A stretch of 64,000 nt of DNA from JAFGXT01 sp963677165 (GTDB taxonomy: Bacteria > Verrucomicrobiota > Lentisphaeria > Victivallales > SZUA-371). The notes beneath the pieces are model-generated. The model was not told the DNA's origin. It did not search any database and was given only the letters and a program-made list of their open reading frames with translations. The stretch spans positions 3,844,001-3,908,000 of the forward strand of contig CAXXSX010000002.1 of NCBI GenBank assembly GCA_963677165.2, written 5' to 3'. Below, one piece after another: positions 1-9,436 of this stretch. Each line of letters begins with the position of its first letter. Within the stretch, counting starts at the first letter, position 1. The position numbers were made by a program, and so were the translations under genes.

Positions 1-1709
1 CCTGGAAAAATGAAATGTCCGGGCTTGCGGAAGAGGTAATAAACCTGGCCGGACCGAAATCTCCGATGATCATTGGCCTGGTCGGAGATAGAACCCGTTG
101 GAGCGGCAAAGGCAAATTCTGTGGCGACAAGGACAAACTGATGAAATGGTTCCGCGGTAATTCGGAGAGCCGTCCTTGTTCCAGTTCGTTTCTGCTGGCG
201 TTGAAACAGGCGGAAACCCGTCTTAAGACGATTAATTGTAAATTCAAGGAAATCGTAATTGTTACGGATCGTCAGGAGTTGCCATGGCAGCGGATCAATT
301 TCAAGCATCCTTTGGCTCCGGGAATCGGACTGAAAGTGATTGGTCCGGCAAATAAGAGTTTTGCCAACTGCGCAGTGACCGAAGTCCTCAATGATTCGGT
401 TTATTCTCGTGCCGGGATACCTTTGAAAATCAGTGCCGTTCTGCGTAATTACAGTAAGGAAAAATTTAAAGGCACTGTTTCTGCCGCGGTTACCGGTTAC
501 TCTTCTGCCAGGGAGTCGTTCATTTTGAAGCCGGATGAAGTATTGCCGGTAAAATTGAAATTGATGCCTCTATCAGTTGCCTCGAATCCCAGAAAGCTTG
601 AACCGCTGGCGGGAAAAGTTGAGATTTCCTGTGGGGATGATGTCACTACCGATAATGTCCGCTATTTTGCGGTGAATCCTTCTTCCGCGTTTAAACAGGC
701 GAAGCTTTCGCCGCTGCCGGATAGCCGAACCGATTTTATTGGTACCGCGCTGATGCCCGGCGCGTCCGAATCTGATTACAAGAAAATGATTTTCAATGGC
801 AGTTCTTCTGCCGGTTTGGACGAAATTTCACTGATTGTACTGCGTAAAGTAAAAATGCTGGAGCGCAATTACCGCAGTCATGTGGAGACGTTCCTGAAAA
901 ACGGCGGAAGCGTGGCGGTTATTGTTGATAACGAACGCGAAACCGCCGAACTGTTAAAGAGTTTTGGCGTGACCGTAAAAAAACGTAAGACAAATACGAC
1001 TTATCTCAGTCTGATCGACTATGAACATCCGGTATTTAAGCCGTATACCCGCATTAAGTCCGAGGGCTGGTTCACGATTATGTTTAAAGAGTGGTTCGAA
1101 CTTGGTTTGCCGCCGGGCGCGATGGTTCTGGCCCGTTTTTCTCATGGCGAGCCGGCTATTGCTGAGATTTCCCGTGATGGCGGACGGGTGTTTGTGATTG
1201 CAACTGATATCAAGCGCGAGGCCACGGACTGGCCGACAAATGCGACTTTTTTACCGTTCTGGCGTGAACTTCCGGTTTATGCCGGGGTGATCTGCGGTAA
1301 GCGCAAGAAGAGTAATTCTTTGGCAGTTTCCTGTGCCCCAATGAGTTTCCCGTCAGATGCGATTGTGGTTGACGCTCAAAATAAACTGATGGCGGATAAA
1401 GGCGCTCAATTTATCCCTGATACTCCGGGATGCTTTAAAATTATTACGAGCGATGACAGTTCAATGTTTTGCGTAAATCCTCCGGTTTCCGAATCAGAAA
1501 CCGTTATGGTTCCGAAGAAGTTTGATGACCGGATTGCCCAGCTGTGTAAAAACGAGACAATCCCGCCGGAAAAGGTAATAAAGACCGAGGGAGAACGGAT
1601 GGCGGCGGTGAATCATCCGGACAATCGTTCATGGTGGTGGAGCTTGATCGCAGCGGCTTTTATTATGATGGTGTTTGAAATGCTCATTGCCAACCGTACG
1701 GCGTTATAG
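1..1709 (+). CDS. BatA/VWA-type membrane protein, 5' partial
   Basis: The reading frame is open to the left edge of the window, so the ATG at 15 is probably internal and the N-terminus, with the usual BatA membrane helices and the start of the VWA domain, is missing. What remains begins in the end of a VWA-like fold, with the strand VIVTDRQELPW at about residues 81-91 counted from that ATG. It continues through Ig-like beta segments and an amidotransferase-like stretch (about 280-400) and ends in one membrane helix (about 545-560). The next gene starts 13 bases downstream, and the following genes are DUF4175-like, VWA and DUF4159 proteins. That is the gene content of MoxR-associated VWA islands, thought to act in envelope integrity or as chaperone-like modules. 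Family assignment comes from architecture and neighbours; substrate and partners are unknown. Confidence 0.75.
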   Translation, partial: WKNEMSGLAEEVINLAGPKSPMIIGLVGDRTRWSGKGKFCGDKDKLMKWFRGNSESRPCSSSFLLALKQAETRLKTINCKFKEIVIVTDRQELPWQRINFKHPLAPGIGLKVIGPANKSFANCAVTEVLNDSVYSRAGIPLKISAVLRNYSKEKFKGTVSAAVTGYSSARESFILKPDEVLPVKLKLMPLSVASNPRKLEPLAGKVEISCGDDVTTDNVRYFAVNPSSAFKQAKLSPLPDSRTDFIGTALMPGASESDYKKMIFNGSSSAGLDEISLIVLRKVKMLERNYRSHVETFLKNGGSVAVIVDNERETAELLKSFGVTVKKRKTNTTYLSLIDYEHPVFKPYTRIKSEGWFTIMFKEWFELGLPPGAMVLARFSHGEPAIAEISRDGGRVFVIATDIKREATDWPTNATFLPFWRELPVYAGVICGKRKKSNSLAVSCAPMSFPSDAIVVDAQNKLMADKGAQFIPDTPGCFKIITSDDSSMFCVNPPVSESETVMVPKKFDDRIAQLCKNETIPPEKVIKTEGERMAAVNHPDNRSWWWSLIAAAFIMMVFEMLIANRTAL

Positions 1710-1722
1710 GAGATGAATTAAT

Positions 1723-3042
1723 ATGTCAGCAACCGAAAATACGGCATTCAGCAAGCTTCAAGCGGAGAAGACTTCGCGCACCTGGAGCAGGGGATGTGTC
1801 TGGTGTATTATTATTGAAGCAATTGCGCTGGGGGGAACAGGGGTATTACTGGGAACCTCGGGGAACTATTTATTCGCCTATAACTTGAGTATTTGTATCC
1901 TTGGTATCGGGGCATGGCTGGCGTTATCGGTTTTTCTGTTGTCTCTGGTGGTAAACCGGCGCAGTCTGGTACGGACCGCTCGCGAGCTGGATGTTGAGTT
2001 TGAAGCGAAAAACCGGCTTGAGACCGTAGTAGAACTAAGGCATCGCCAACATCCATACAAGCAGGCGCAGGAAGCGGATACGGAAACATTTTTCGGTTCC
2101 TGCAAGACCGCGAACTGGATGGTGTTGCGGTATGTGTTTTTTATTTTAATATTCCTGGAGACTGGAACTGGAGTTGGGTTATGGCGATACGCTGAGGCGC
2201 GTTTCTATTCCGGAGTTATAGACCGGGAAAATAAGATGCGGGAAAAAATGCTTGCCAAAGAGGAATTGAAACAAAATGAAGCGAAGAAGCAGCGGCGGAA
2301 GGAGAAAGAAGAGGCTATAAAAAACGAGTTGGCGCGGTTGAAGCTTACCGCACCGGATTCGGAGATTCAGAAACGTCCTCTGGATGAGATCGAGTGGCAG
2401 GCCGCGGCGCAGTCATTCCATGGATTCAATGAGCTGAAACTGATCGTATATAAAAATGGAAAAAAGGCGTACGAGTACAAGTTGGACAAGTTGAAACCGG
2501 GAAAACGGAAATTCAGCGGATTGATGGCTCTGGATGAGTTTGATTCCATGCCGTATGATCTGGTTAGTTATTATCTGCAGGGTAAAGCGAAAATAAACGG
2601 ACACGATGTTGAAGTTTTAAGCATGCCGCAGTTTATAGAAGTCAAGCCGTTGCGCGAGGATGCGGTAAAACTGGATGGCGGAGAAAACGCTTATCCGGGT
2701 GCCATGCCGTCGAATGTGATCATTACACTTTTGAACTTACAGGTTATGCTTCACAAAACCACATTCAGGGCTCGTATTGCCCGGCGAATGCAGCCGGGAA
2801 AGGATCAGACAAAGGAGCTTAATATGATTTGCAACGAACAGATATTTCTGTATGAAAAATTACAATATATTCTGGACAAGGGGTATCTGGTTTGTGATGA
2901 TGGTTCCGTATTCGAACTGCGGGGATTTCCGGCTGGCGCGGTCAGCTGTCTTGAACGAGCCGCGAAATATATGAAAGGTGCTTCGTCGGATTTAAAATCG
3001 ATTCTTGGCAGTCGGTTTGTCAGGAAGGAGGTTGCGAAATGA
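1723..3042 (+). CDS. DUF4175-like three-helix membrane protein
   Basis: A 439-residue protein started by an ATG behind a GGAGATGAATTAAT leader. Two hydrophobic segments lie near the N-terminus (about 25-47 and 52-77) and a third at about 131-154. They are followed by a strongly charged coiled-coil stretch rich in K, E and R (about 166-205) and a soluble C-terminal domain. This arrangement resembles the N-terminal half of DUF4175 proteins found next to MoxR, DUF58 and VWA genes in planctomycetes and relatives. The stop overlaps the next start by four bases (ATGA), so the two are probably translationally coupled. The next protein looks like the periplasmic coiled-coil half of the same family, so this may be a naturally split DUF4175 system. 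No catalytic motif is visible. Confidence 0.7.
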   Translation: MSATENTAFSKLQAEKTSRTWSRGCVWCIIIEAIALGGTGVLLGTSGNYLFAYNLSICILGIGAWLALSVFLLSLVVNRRSLVRTARELDVEFEAKNRLETVVELRHRQHPYKQAQEADTETFFGSCKTANWMVLRYVFFILIFLETGTGVGLWRYAEARFYSGVIDRENKMREKMLAKEELKQNEAKKQRRKEKEEAIKNELARLKLTAPDSEIQKRPLDEIEWQAAAQSFHGFNELKLIVYKNGKKAYEYKLDKLKPGKRKFSGLMALDEFDSMPYDLVSYYLQGKAKINGHDVEVLSMPQFIEVKPLREDAVKLDGGENAYPGAMPSNVIITLLNLQVMLHKTTFRARIARRMQPGKDQTKELNMICNEQIFLYEKLQYILDKGYLVCDDGSVFELRGFPAGAVSCLERAAKYMKGASSDLKSILGSRFVRKEVAK

Positions 3043-4673
3043 TCAAAAAAATTATGGTATGTATTGGATTGTTTTTGACTGTTAGTTTCGTGTGGGCCGC
3101 CGATAATCTCGAACCGGTCAGCAGGGAACAGCAACAGGCTATAACCGAGCTGATTGGCGCTCTGAAACATATCCGTAAAGGATGGACTCCGCCAGGTAGT
3201 GCGGCAGCCGCTCAGCAACAGCAGGAAAAGAGTATTTTTCAGGATGGACAGGAATTTAAAATACCGGAGTTCAAGCCGGAAGAGAGTATCGAACATCAAC
3301 TGCAGGAAATCCGTGATGCACAACAGGAGGTTATCGACAAACTTGATAAACTGAATTCCGGTGATTCCAAAAATAAGCTCTCCGATGTGTCCAGACAGCA
3401 GTCTGAAATGCTGGCAAAGCTTAAGAAATTCATTCAGGATAAAAAGTCATCTCAACTTTCCGACGACAGTCGCAGAATGCTTGATGACGCATTGAAAACC
3501 GGAGGAGATGCCGTTCGGGCCATGGATTCGAATAATGGTCGGATCGCGGAGCTTAAATCACGTCAGGCGCAGGCATATATCAGTGATGTTATGCGTCGTC
3601 TTCAGCGGGAAAGCAACAAACGGCAGGAAAACGTTTTGAACAGTATTCAGAAAGACCTGAACGAACTTGACAAAAAACAACAGGCAGGTGGCAGTTCAGC
3701 TTCGAAAGAACTGCGAAAACTGGCGGAAAAACTCAAACGCAACGCGATTAACCAGCATCAGAAAGGAACCGGCGAAAACGCACGTGAGCTGGCGGAACTG
3801 GCCCGTGATTTCGCCCAAAAGGACAGCGATTCGAAAATGACTGATAAGGAAAAGCTGGAACAGCTGAAAAAAACGGTTGCGGGGTTGCGTGAAAATAAAA
3901 AAGGTACCGTGAAACAGCTCGAAGAAGCCATGAAAAAAGTAGAAGAGTACCGGAAACAGCTTGAGTACGTGAAAAAGCATCCCGGCACTATGACTGACGC
4001 TGAAAAGAAAGAAATGATCAAAGATATGGAACTCGCTGTTCAGGACGCTGTTAACGCGATGGATAAAATGACGAAGGAAAAGGGGATTCCGTCAAAAGAT
4101 GGTCAGAAGATGATGCCGGGCAATTCCGGTAAGCCCGATGACCGGGGTGAAAGTGGTGAAACGAAGGAAGAAAACAACGGCAAGGGCAACAAGGGCGAAA
4201 ACGGCAAAGGCAGCAATAAGCCGAGCGATAAACCGGGCAGAGAGAAAGATCGTGAAACCGGAGAAAAGCAGGGAGATCAATCCGGTGGCAAGCAAGGAAA
4301 AAACGGAAAGGATCAAAAGAAAACGGGGAATGCCGGTGGTAATCGGCGGGATTCCCGTGATCATCGACAGAGTGGGGCCGGTGGAACGCCGAAAACGCCC
4401 GAGGAACTTAGGAAGGCGATGCGTCGTGTGCTGCCTAATTATAATCCGAATTTATTTAATGAAGGTACGAATTCAGAACGGCTCGACCGGTTTTTTCATG
4501 ACCTGTTGATCAGCGGAAAGGCTGTGCTAAGTAATGTCGAATCGAAAGATAGAATATATCAATTCAAAAATGATGAGGTTCCGGAAAAGTACCGCGAAGA
4601 GGTTGCTAGATACTTTGAAGCATTATCCGATACCTCGAAAAAACGGAAAGCTTCGGGAAGGAAAAAGAAATAG
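3039..4673 (+). CDS. Secreted coiled-coil, low-complexity protein (DUF4175 C-terminal-like)
   Basis: A 544-residue protein with a clear signal peptide (about residues 1-20, ending VSFVWA). A long Q/K/E-rich coiled-coil region covers about 80-340. A roughly 100-residue low-complexity linker dominated by G, K, N, D, E and S follows (about 350-450). The conserved C-terminal segment carries VPEKYREEVARYFEALS, the kind of ending seen in DUF4175-type proteins ('P-E-x-Y-R-x-x-x-x-x-Y-F-x-x-L-S'). It overlaps the upstream gene by ATGA, and its TAG stop directly abuts the ATG of the next gene. It probably works in the periplasm as a scaffold for the membrane VWA proteins beside it. The lysine-rich linker also creates spurious ORFs in other frames. 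Confidence 0.7.
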   Translation: MIKKIMVCIGLFLTVSFVWAADNLEPVSREQQQAITELIGALKHIRKGWTPPGSAAAAQQQQEKSIFQDGQEFKIPEFKPEESIEHQLQEIRDAQQEVIDKLDKLNSGDSKNKLSDVSRQQSEMLAKLKKFIQDKKSSQLSDDSRRMLDDALKTGGDAVRAMDSNNGRIAELKSRQAQAYISDVMRRLQRESNKRQENVLNSIQKDLNELDKKQQAGGSSASKELRKLAEKLKRNAINQHQKGTGENARELAELARDFAQKDSDSKMTDKEKLEQLKKTVAGLRENKKGTVKQLEEAMKKVEEYRKQLEYVKKHPGTMTDAEKKEMIKDMELAVQDAVNAMDKMTKEKGIPSKDGQKMMPGNSGKPDDRGESGETKEENNGKGNKGENGKGSNKPSDKPGREKDRETGEKQGDQSGGKQGKNGKDQKKTGNAGGNRRDSRDHRQSGAGGTPKTPEELRKAMRRVLPNYNPNLFNEGTNSERLDRFFHDLLISGKAVLSNVESKDRIYQFKNDEVPEKYREEVARYFEALSDTSKKRKASGRKKK

Positions 4674-7019
4674 ATGTCCGGTTGGGAATCAAAATTTGTT
4701 TGGGAATTTCCCGGCGGGGAATGGGGACTGCTGCTATGCCTCGTCGGTGGTTTTGTGGTAATCGCGTTGTCGTACCGGTTTACGCTGCGTAATATTTCCC
4801 ATAAAGCCAGAATGGTTTTGGCAATACTTCGCTTTTGTTTTCTCATTGCTTTGCTGGCGTGTTTGTGCAGTCCGCGAATGGAGCGTACGCGTACCGACAA
4901 GACGCTTGGAAGTCAGAAGCTCGCCGTGGTGTTCGATACCTCTACCAGTATGACGATTCCAGGTTTTTGGAAGAAGTCCCGGCTTGATAACGCGCTGGAG
5001 TTTTGGAATAACAAAGTTAAGAAAAACAGTGAAAATACTACGTATGATTTTTTCCGGTTCTCTGACAAGTTCGAATCAGTTCCCAGTCTGAAAGATATCC
5101 GTCCCCATGAGACTCCGGCATCGGCGCTGCCAGTCGATGCTTCGGGTAAAACGGTGCTCCCGCCCGCGAGAAAGACTTTTCTGTATCGGAGCATTAACCA
5201 GTGGTGCGTTGATTTGAGCATGGATGATTACAGTGGAGTGATTTGCTTTTCCGATGGTGTTGATACTTCCGATATACAATCGGAGACTGCGTCGAAAGCT
5301 CTGGCTTCAACTGGACTTCGACATATTTTTGTTCCGGTTACCACTGAATTGCCGACGCGTCCCCATGCCCTGATCAAGCGGGTCGAATCAATTACCCGGG
5401 CCCGGGTAAATTCAGATGTGAATGTGACCGCTGTTGTCCAGTATTCTAATATCGTTACCAGTCAGAATCTGACACTTACCCTTACGGATGAGGCTGGAAA
5501 TGTGGTTAAAAAGGAAAACATTGATCACAAAGCCAGTTCCGGATCACTGGTTTCACGTTTTATGCTTCCTTCGAAAAAAGCGGGGAAGAATATTTATACG
5601 CTGGAACTTGATGCCGGTGGCAAGAAGTATGGCAAAGTGGTTTGGAGTCTTGAGTTGTACAAGCCGCGCAAAGGACGTCGTGTGCTGTTGTATCAGGGGG
5701 CGCTGGACTGGGGAACACGCTTTTTGAAGTATGTATTTGCCGATAAGTTGTATGACCTTGAGATACGGTTTGCGCCATCGGTATTCAATCGAAATCTTAA
5801 GGGCAAGGATACCGCGTTTCCCACGCTTGATAAATTGAATGATTTTGACGCGGTAATTCTACTTAATCTTAATCATAAACAAATCGATGCGGAAATGGAG
5901 CGGCGGCTTCGGCAGTTTGTCAGTGATGGTGGCGGCGTCCTATTTATTACCGGTAATCCGATGATGGCGAAGGAATTTGCTAATTCCGAAATCGAAAAAC
6001 TGCTGCCGGTCGAGTTTTCATCTACTTATAATCGTCAGCGGCGTTATGATTCTGAAACTAAGAAATTTCTAGATCGCGTTAAACGTCGCGGCAGGCATTT
6101 CAATGCCCGGCTGGGCGAGTATTACTGGAGGCGGCAGGAGCACAAACTCAAAGTGGCTCCGTTGCATAAATTTAAACTTACATCTGAGGGGAAAGCCAGT
6201 CCGCTGTTCACGGATCCGGAAACCGGCAAGCCGATTATCCCAAAGTTTCAGGACTACGCTTTTGTTGAAAAGATCAAGCCGGGAGCGACTGCCCTGGCAC
6301 AGTTTGAGGACCGTGGAAAAGTCAATGTCCTGATGGCGGTTCAGCGTTTTGGTTTTGGACGCAGCGCGGTGATGGTCACAGATCCGCTCTGGCGTTGGAA
6401 ACTGTCGTATTCGTCAAAATACCGTTATTACGAGACTTTCTGGAAGAATCTGGTTTCATGGCTGGGCGCGGGCAGGGAGCGTTCCTGCTGTTGGAACTTG
6501 CCGTCGGTACTGTTAAAGAAAAATGCCAGCACGGCAGTGTTCTTTGATTCCAGTTCGTCTACCGGCAAGACCAGTGGAATAAATTTCTTTCTGAAGAAAA
6601 ACGGACGAAGATATCCGATTGTGCTTAGTCCGACGAAGAAGCCGGGACGCTTTAAAACCTATATAACTCCCGGTCCGAACGACAATAAACTTGAATTGAT
6701 TGCGGAACGCTGGGGCGTTGGCAAAAAGGAAATTGCCGCATCAGCGGTATTTTCCGCGGCGGGCGGTGTTAGTGATATCGAACGAACCATGCTGAAGCCT
6801 AATAAGGCGGTGCTTGAACGCTTTACTGCGATTCCAACTGTGAAACTGGTAACGATGGATTCGGGCAGAACCAGTACCGGTAAATGGTTTCAGCCGGAGA
6901 AAACCAGTCTGACCCGCAAGGAAGTTGATCCGCTTTGGCATCGCAACTGGATATTCGCGGTATTGCTGGGGCTTTTTCTGGTGGAAATGATAATCCGCAG
7001 ATTCTTTAAACTGGTATGA
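4674..7019 (+). CDS. VWA domain plus amidotransferase-like membrane protein
   Basis: A 781-residue protein with two N-terminal membrane helices (about 17-34 and 47-65). A VWA-like domain follows, with a complete MIDAS first motif D88-T-S90-T-S92 and a later 'CFSDGVDTSD' strand. A central Ig-like region and a class I glutamine-amidotransferase-like fold (about 340-470, with 'GGGVLFITGNP') come next, without an obvious catalytic Cys-His-Glu set. A C-terminal helix lies at about 757-776. This is the standard large 'glutamine amidotransferase-like' membrane protein of MoxR/VWA islands. Its start directly abuts the upstream stop, and DUF4159 follows immediately. The MIDAS suggests metal-dependent binding of a partner. 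The biochemical role of these islands is not established. Confidence 0.78.
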   Translation: MSGWESKFVWEFPGGEWGLLLCLVGGFVVIALSYRFTLRNISHKARMVLAILRFCFLIALLACLCSPRMERTRTDKTLGSQKLAVVFDTSTSMTIPGFWKKSRLDNALEFWNNKVKKNSENTTYDFFRFSDKFESVPSLKDIRPHETPASALPVDASGKTVLPPARKTFLYRSINQWCVDLSMDDYSGVICFSDGVDTSDIQSETASKALASTGLRHIFVPVTTELPTRPHALIKRVESITRARVNSDVNVTAVVQYSNIVTSQNLTLTLTDEAGNVVKKENIDHKASSGSLVSRFMLPSKKAGKNIYTLELDAGGKKYGKVVWSLELYKPRKGRRVLLYQGALDWGTRFLKYVFADKLYDLEIRFAPSVFNRNLKGKDTAFPTLDKLNDFDAVILLNLNHKQIDAEMERRLRQFVSDGGGVLFITGNPMMAKEFANSEIEKLLPVEFSSTYNRQRRYDSETKKFLDRVKRRGRHFNARLGEYYWRRQEHKLKVAPLHKFKLTSEGKASPLFTDPETGKPIIPKFQDYAFVEKIKPGATALAQFEDRGKVNVLMAVQRFGFGRSAVMVTDPLWRWKLSYSSKYRYYETFWKNLVSWLGAGRERSCCWNLPSVLLKKNASTAVFFDSSSSTGKTSGINFFLKKNGRRYPIVLSPTKKPGRFKTYITPGPNDNKLELIAERWGVGKKEIAASAVFSAAGGVSDIERTMLKPNKAVLERFTAIPTVKLVTMDSGRTSTGKWFQPEKTSLTRKEVDPLWHRNWIFAVLLGLFLVEMIIRRFFKLV

Positions 7020-7203
7020 TATGGAGGCGAGTATGAAAATAATTCTTTATTGGCTTTGTGGATTATCCCAATGTGATATGAATGTCGCAGGTGCGACGGG
7101 TGTTTTCATCGAAAATCGCCCCTGCCAGAGAGGATGCCGTAAAGTAGTGCCTGTTTTGATAAAACCGGCACACTGCGCATCAGCGCGGCCATTATCTGTA
7201 TTT

Positions 7204-7956
7204 ATGAAATATTTTACACTAATAGTACTATTGTTGACTGGGGTTTGTATTTATGCTCAGCCTGATACCCGACAGTTGACGGAAAATATCGGTCCCGGAG
7301 CGGATAGTCCTGAATATGAAAGTACTCGCGGCAGCCGGGTTTCCTGGGCGCGCGGTAAGTTTATTGTAAAGTCCAATTCACGTAAAATTCGTAACTGGGA
7401 ATGGTTTCTGTATCCGTCTGCCGACCTGAAATTTCTTGAGCATATGGCTAATAATACGTCGATAAACATGCTGCAGGAGTGGAATGTGGTGTCATTCAAA
7501 CGGCTTGATCAGATGATTGCGTTTCCGCAGATATTTCTTTCCGGCGAGCATTTTGTGGATATGCATAAAGACGAAGAGGCTAATTTGAAGGAGTATCTGC
7601 TGCGCGGTGGCATGCTGTGGATTGATGACTGCGTCTGGGCCGCGAGATATAACTATTTTTATCGCAGTATGCGAATCAAGCTTCGCAAGCTTTTTCCCAA
7701 TATTGTATTTAAGTCCTACCGACGGAATCATCCATTGCTGACCTGTTACTTTAAATTCGATGAGTGGCTGCATTTGCAGGGCGTTAATACAGGTGTGACA
7801 TTCGCTTATCTGGATAATCGACTGGTTGCGATTATGTCCGGCAGTGACCTTCATTGCGGCTGGGTGGGTGCCGGCTGGTTTAAGCCGTATCCTCGCCAGC
7901 GTGATCTGTCGTTCCTGCTTGGAATTAATGTTTATGTCTATTCCATGTGTAATTGA
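7204..7956 (+). CDS. DUF4159 domain protein, secreted
   Basis: Probably the last gene of the VWA island. From the ATG at 7204 the protein is 250 residues with a textbook signal peptide (MKYFTLIVLLLTGVCIYA). A DUF4159 domain follows, with the characteristic stretch 'IFLSGEHFVDM', then 'LKEYLLRGGMLWIDDC' and 'RIKLRKLFPN'. DUF4159 has an amidotransferase-like fold and is a regular companion of MoxR/VWA membrane proteins. The same frame is open back to ATGs at 7021 and 7033, and 7033 has a good ribosome-binding site (GGAGGCGAGT) while 7204 has none. The long form would place about 57 unrelated residues before the signal peptide. I favour 7204 on protein grounds but the start is unresolved. It is most likely periplasmic or lipid-face associated; activity unknown. 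Confidence 0.72.
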   Translation: MKYFTLIVLLLTGVCIYAQPDTRQLTENIGPGADSPEYESTRGSRVSWARGKFIVKSNSRKIRNWEWFLYPSADLKFLEHMANNTSINMLQEWNVVSFKRLDQMIAFPQIFLSGEHFVDMHKDEEANLKEYLLRGGMLWIDDCVWAARYNYFYRSMRIKLRKLFPNIVFKSYRRNHPLLTCYFKFDEWLHLQGVNTGVTFAYLDNRLVAIMSGSDLHCGWVGAGWFKPYPRQRDLSFLLGINVYVYSMCN

Positions 7957-7975
7957 TATTCGGGAATAAGCCACT

Positions 7976-9160
7976 ATGAAAATGAACGCGACAACATGGG
8001 GAATCAGTATTCTATTTGGTATTTTGGTACTGGCTGGTGCCACTGTGGGGATTATTGAGTTTTCGGGTAATGTGGCTGTAGCGCGTGAAAAAGCGAAACT
8101 CAAGGCTCTTCATAAGCCGCTTACGTTTTCTGATATTGCTCCTCCACAAATTCCTGATGACGAAAATGCCGCATTTGAATTAAAGGATGCGTTTGATCTG
8201 ACTGACAAGTGTAAAAGTTTGCCTGTCAATGTGGATCATGAAAGTCTTAAGATAGGCGAACTGGAAAAGGTTTTTAAGGATAAATATTTATTGGAAGCTA
8301 TGAAAACAGCTCAAAGAGCAAGTGAAAAGCCGAAATGCCGATGGGATTTGAAATATTCAGATATTAATAGTATGCTGTTTCAGCATTTTAGTGCGTTCAG
8401 GCATCTTATTCGTTTATTATGTTTATATGGGAAGCTTCAAGCGAAAACCGGGAAAGTACATCAGGCATACAAAACGTATTTATCAGCATTGAAAATCTCT
8501 TTCTTTTTAAAATCTCCGCTTTTAATAATAAATATTTTGGTTCAAGACGCATGTGAGGGGACGGCTATGAAGTATATAAGAAATACTTTGCGGGAAAGTG
8601 GGATTTCGAATGATGATGCCGAGATGCTTCTGTCTGAATTAAAACGGCGAGATCTCCTCAAATGGACAAAAACTGCTTTGGAGAACGACCGGGTATTTGC
8701 TATAAATGAATTTGAACTTAGAATTTCGAAAGGATTTACTGGCAGGTTTGATAAATCCTGGAAGGAATCTTCATTATTGATTAAACAGGATTATGTTGCT
8801 TTTTTGATAGTTTTTGAGCAGTCTCTTAAATGGTATTCTATGGCTTTCTGGAAAATTCCAGGGGCTCCGAACGAGAAAAAAATGGATCAAAGTCTATTAA
8901 GCGGTATTCCTAAATATTTTACTATGACTCATGATAATTTCTGTTACGGCACTTTTCGGAAACGAATTGCAAAAAGGGAGCGTGAGATTGCGAAATTAAG
9001 ACTTACTCTGTTAATGCATATCTATAAGAACAAGCATGGTCATTTTCCGACAAAGCTGTCAGAGTTAAATCCGGAAGATACCAAAGGACTATTAATCGAT
9101 GCGGTTACGGGGAAAAAATTTAAATACACCTTAAAAGATAACCAGATAAACATCAACTAA
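7976..9160 (+). CDS. Membrane-anchored hypothetical protein (PVC-type)
   Basis: A 394-residue protein with one N-terminal membrane helix (about residues 8-30, GISILFGILVLAGATVGI) and a long, mainly helical extracytoplasmic domain. The C-terminus carries HGHFPTKLSELNPE followed by a 'DAVTGKKFKY' turn. This ending is typical of a large uncharacterised family in Lentisphaerota, Verrucomicrobia and planctomycetes, where 'D-P-x-T-G-K-P-F-x-Y' is recurrent. It lies 19 bases after the DUF4159 gene but is visibly more AT-rich than that operon, so it may be a later addition. No enzymatic motif is visible. Confidence 0.7.
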   Translation: MKMNATTWGISILFGILVLAGATVGIIEFSGNVAVAREKAKLKALHKPLTFSDIAPPQIPDDENAAFELKDAFDLTDKCKSLPVNVDHESLKIGELEKVFKDKYLLEAMKTAQRASEKPKCRWDLKYSDINSMLFQHFSAFRHLIRLLCLYGKLQAKTGKVHQAYKTYLSALKISFFLKSPLLIINILVQDACEGTAMKYIRNTLRESGISNDDAEMLLSELKRRDLLKWTKTALENDRVFAINEFELRISKGFTGRFDKSWKESSLLIKQDYVAFLIVFEQSLKWYSMAFWKIPGAPNEKKMDQSLLSGIPKYFTMTHDNFCYGTFRKRIAKREREIAKLRLTLLMHIYKNKHGHFPTKLSELNPEDTKGLLIDAVTGKKFKYTLKDNQININ

Positions 9161-9436
9161 GTTACATGACGGTAATCTATATTGTATTATTTGCGAGAGA
9201 AATATAGAAATGTAAGATAGTAACATGATAATTCCAGAAATTAATAGTTACGTTGAGTTATATTTTTAGGTCAATAGTTTTTTGATAAATTGTTGTTTGA
9301 AAGTTGCTTTTCCGGTTGAATAATGTGAAAATCGTATTAATTTAATTTTTGATGTTTTTTGAGCTTTATTTCCGGGAACGGGCAATGGTAGGGAAAAAGC
9401 TCTTCGTGGGGCAGTATTATAGTAGTTGGGGTAGCA

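Noticed and set aside
4138..4509. 123-residue open frame inside the low-complexity region of the DUF4175-like gene
   Set aside because: A frame-shifted reading of a repetitive K/G/N-coding stretch; its K/R/A-rich product is an artefact.
7492..8103. 203-residue open frame on the minus strand across the DUF4159 gene and the next gene
   Set aside because: It spans two plus-strand genes with clear signal peptide or membrane helix; no motif of its own.
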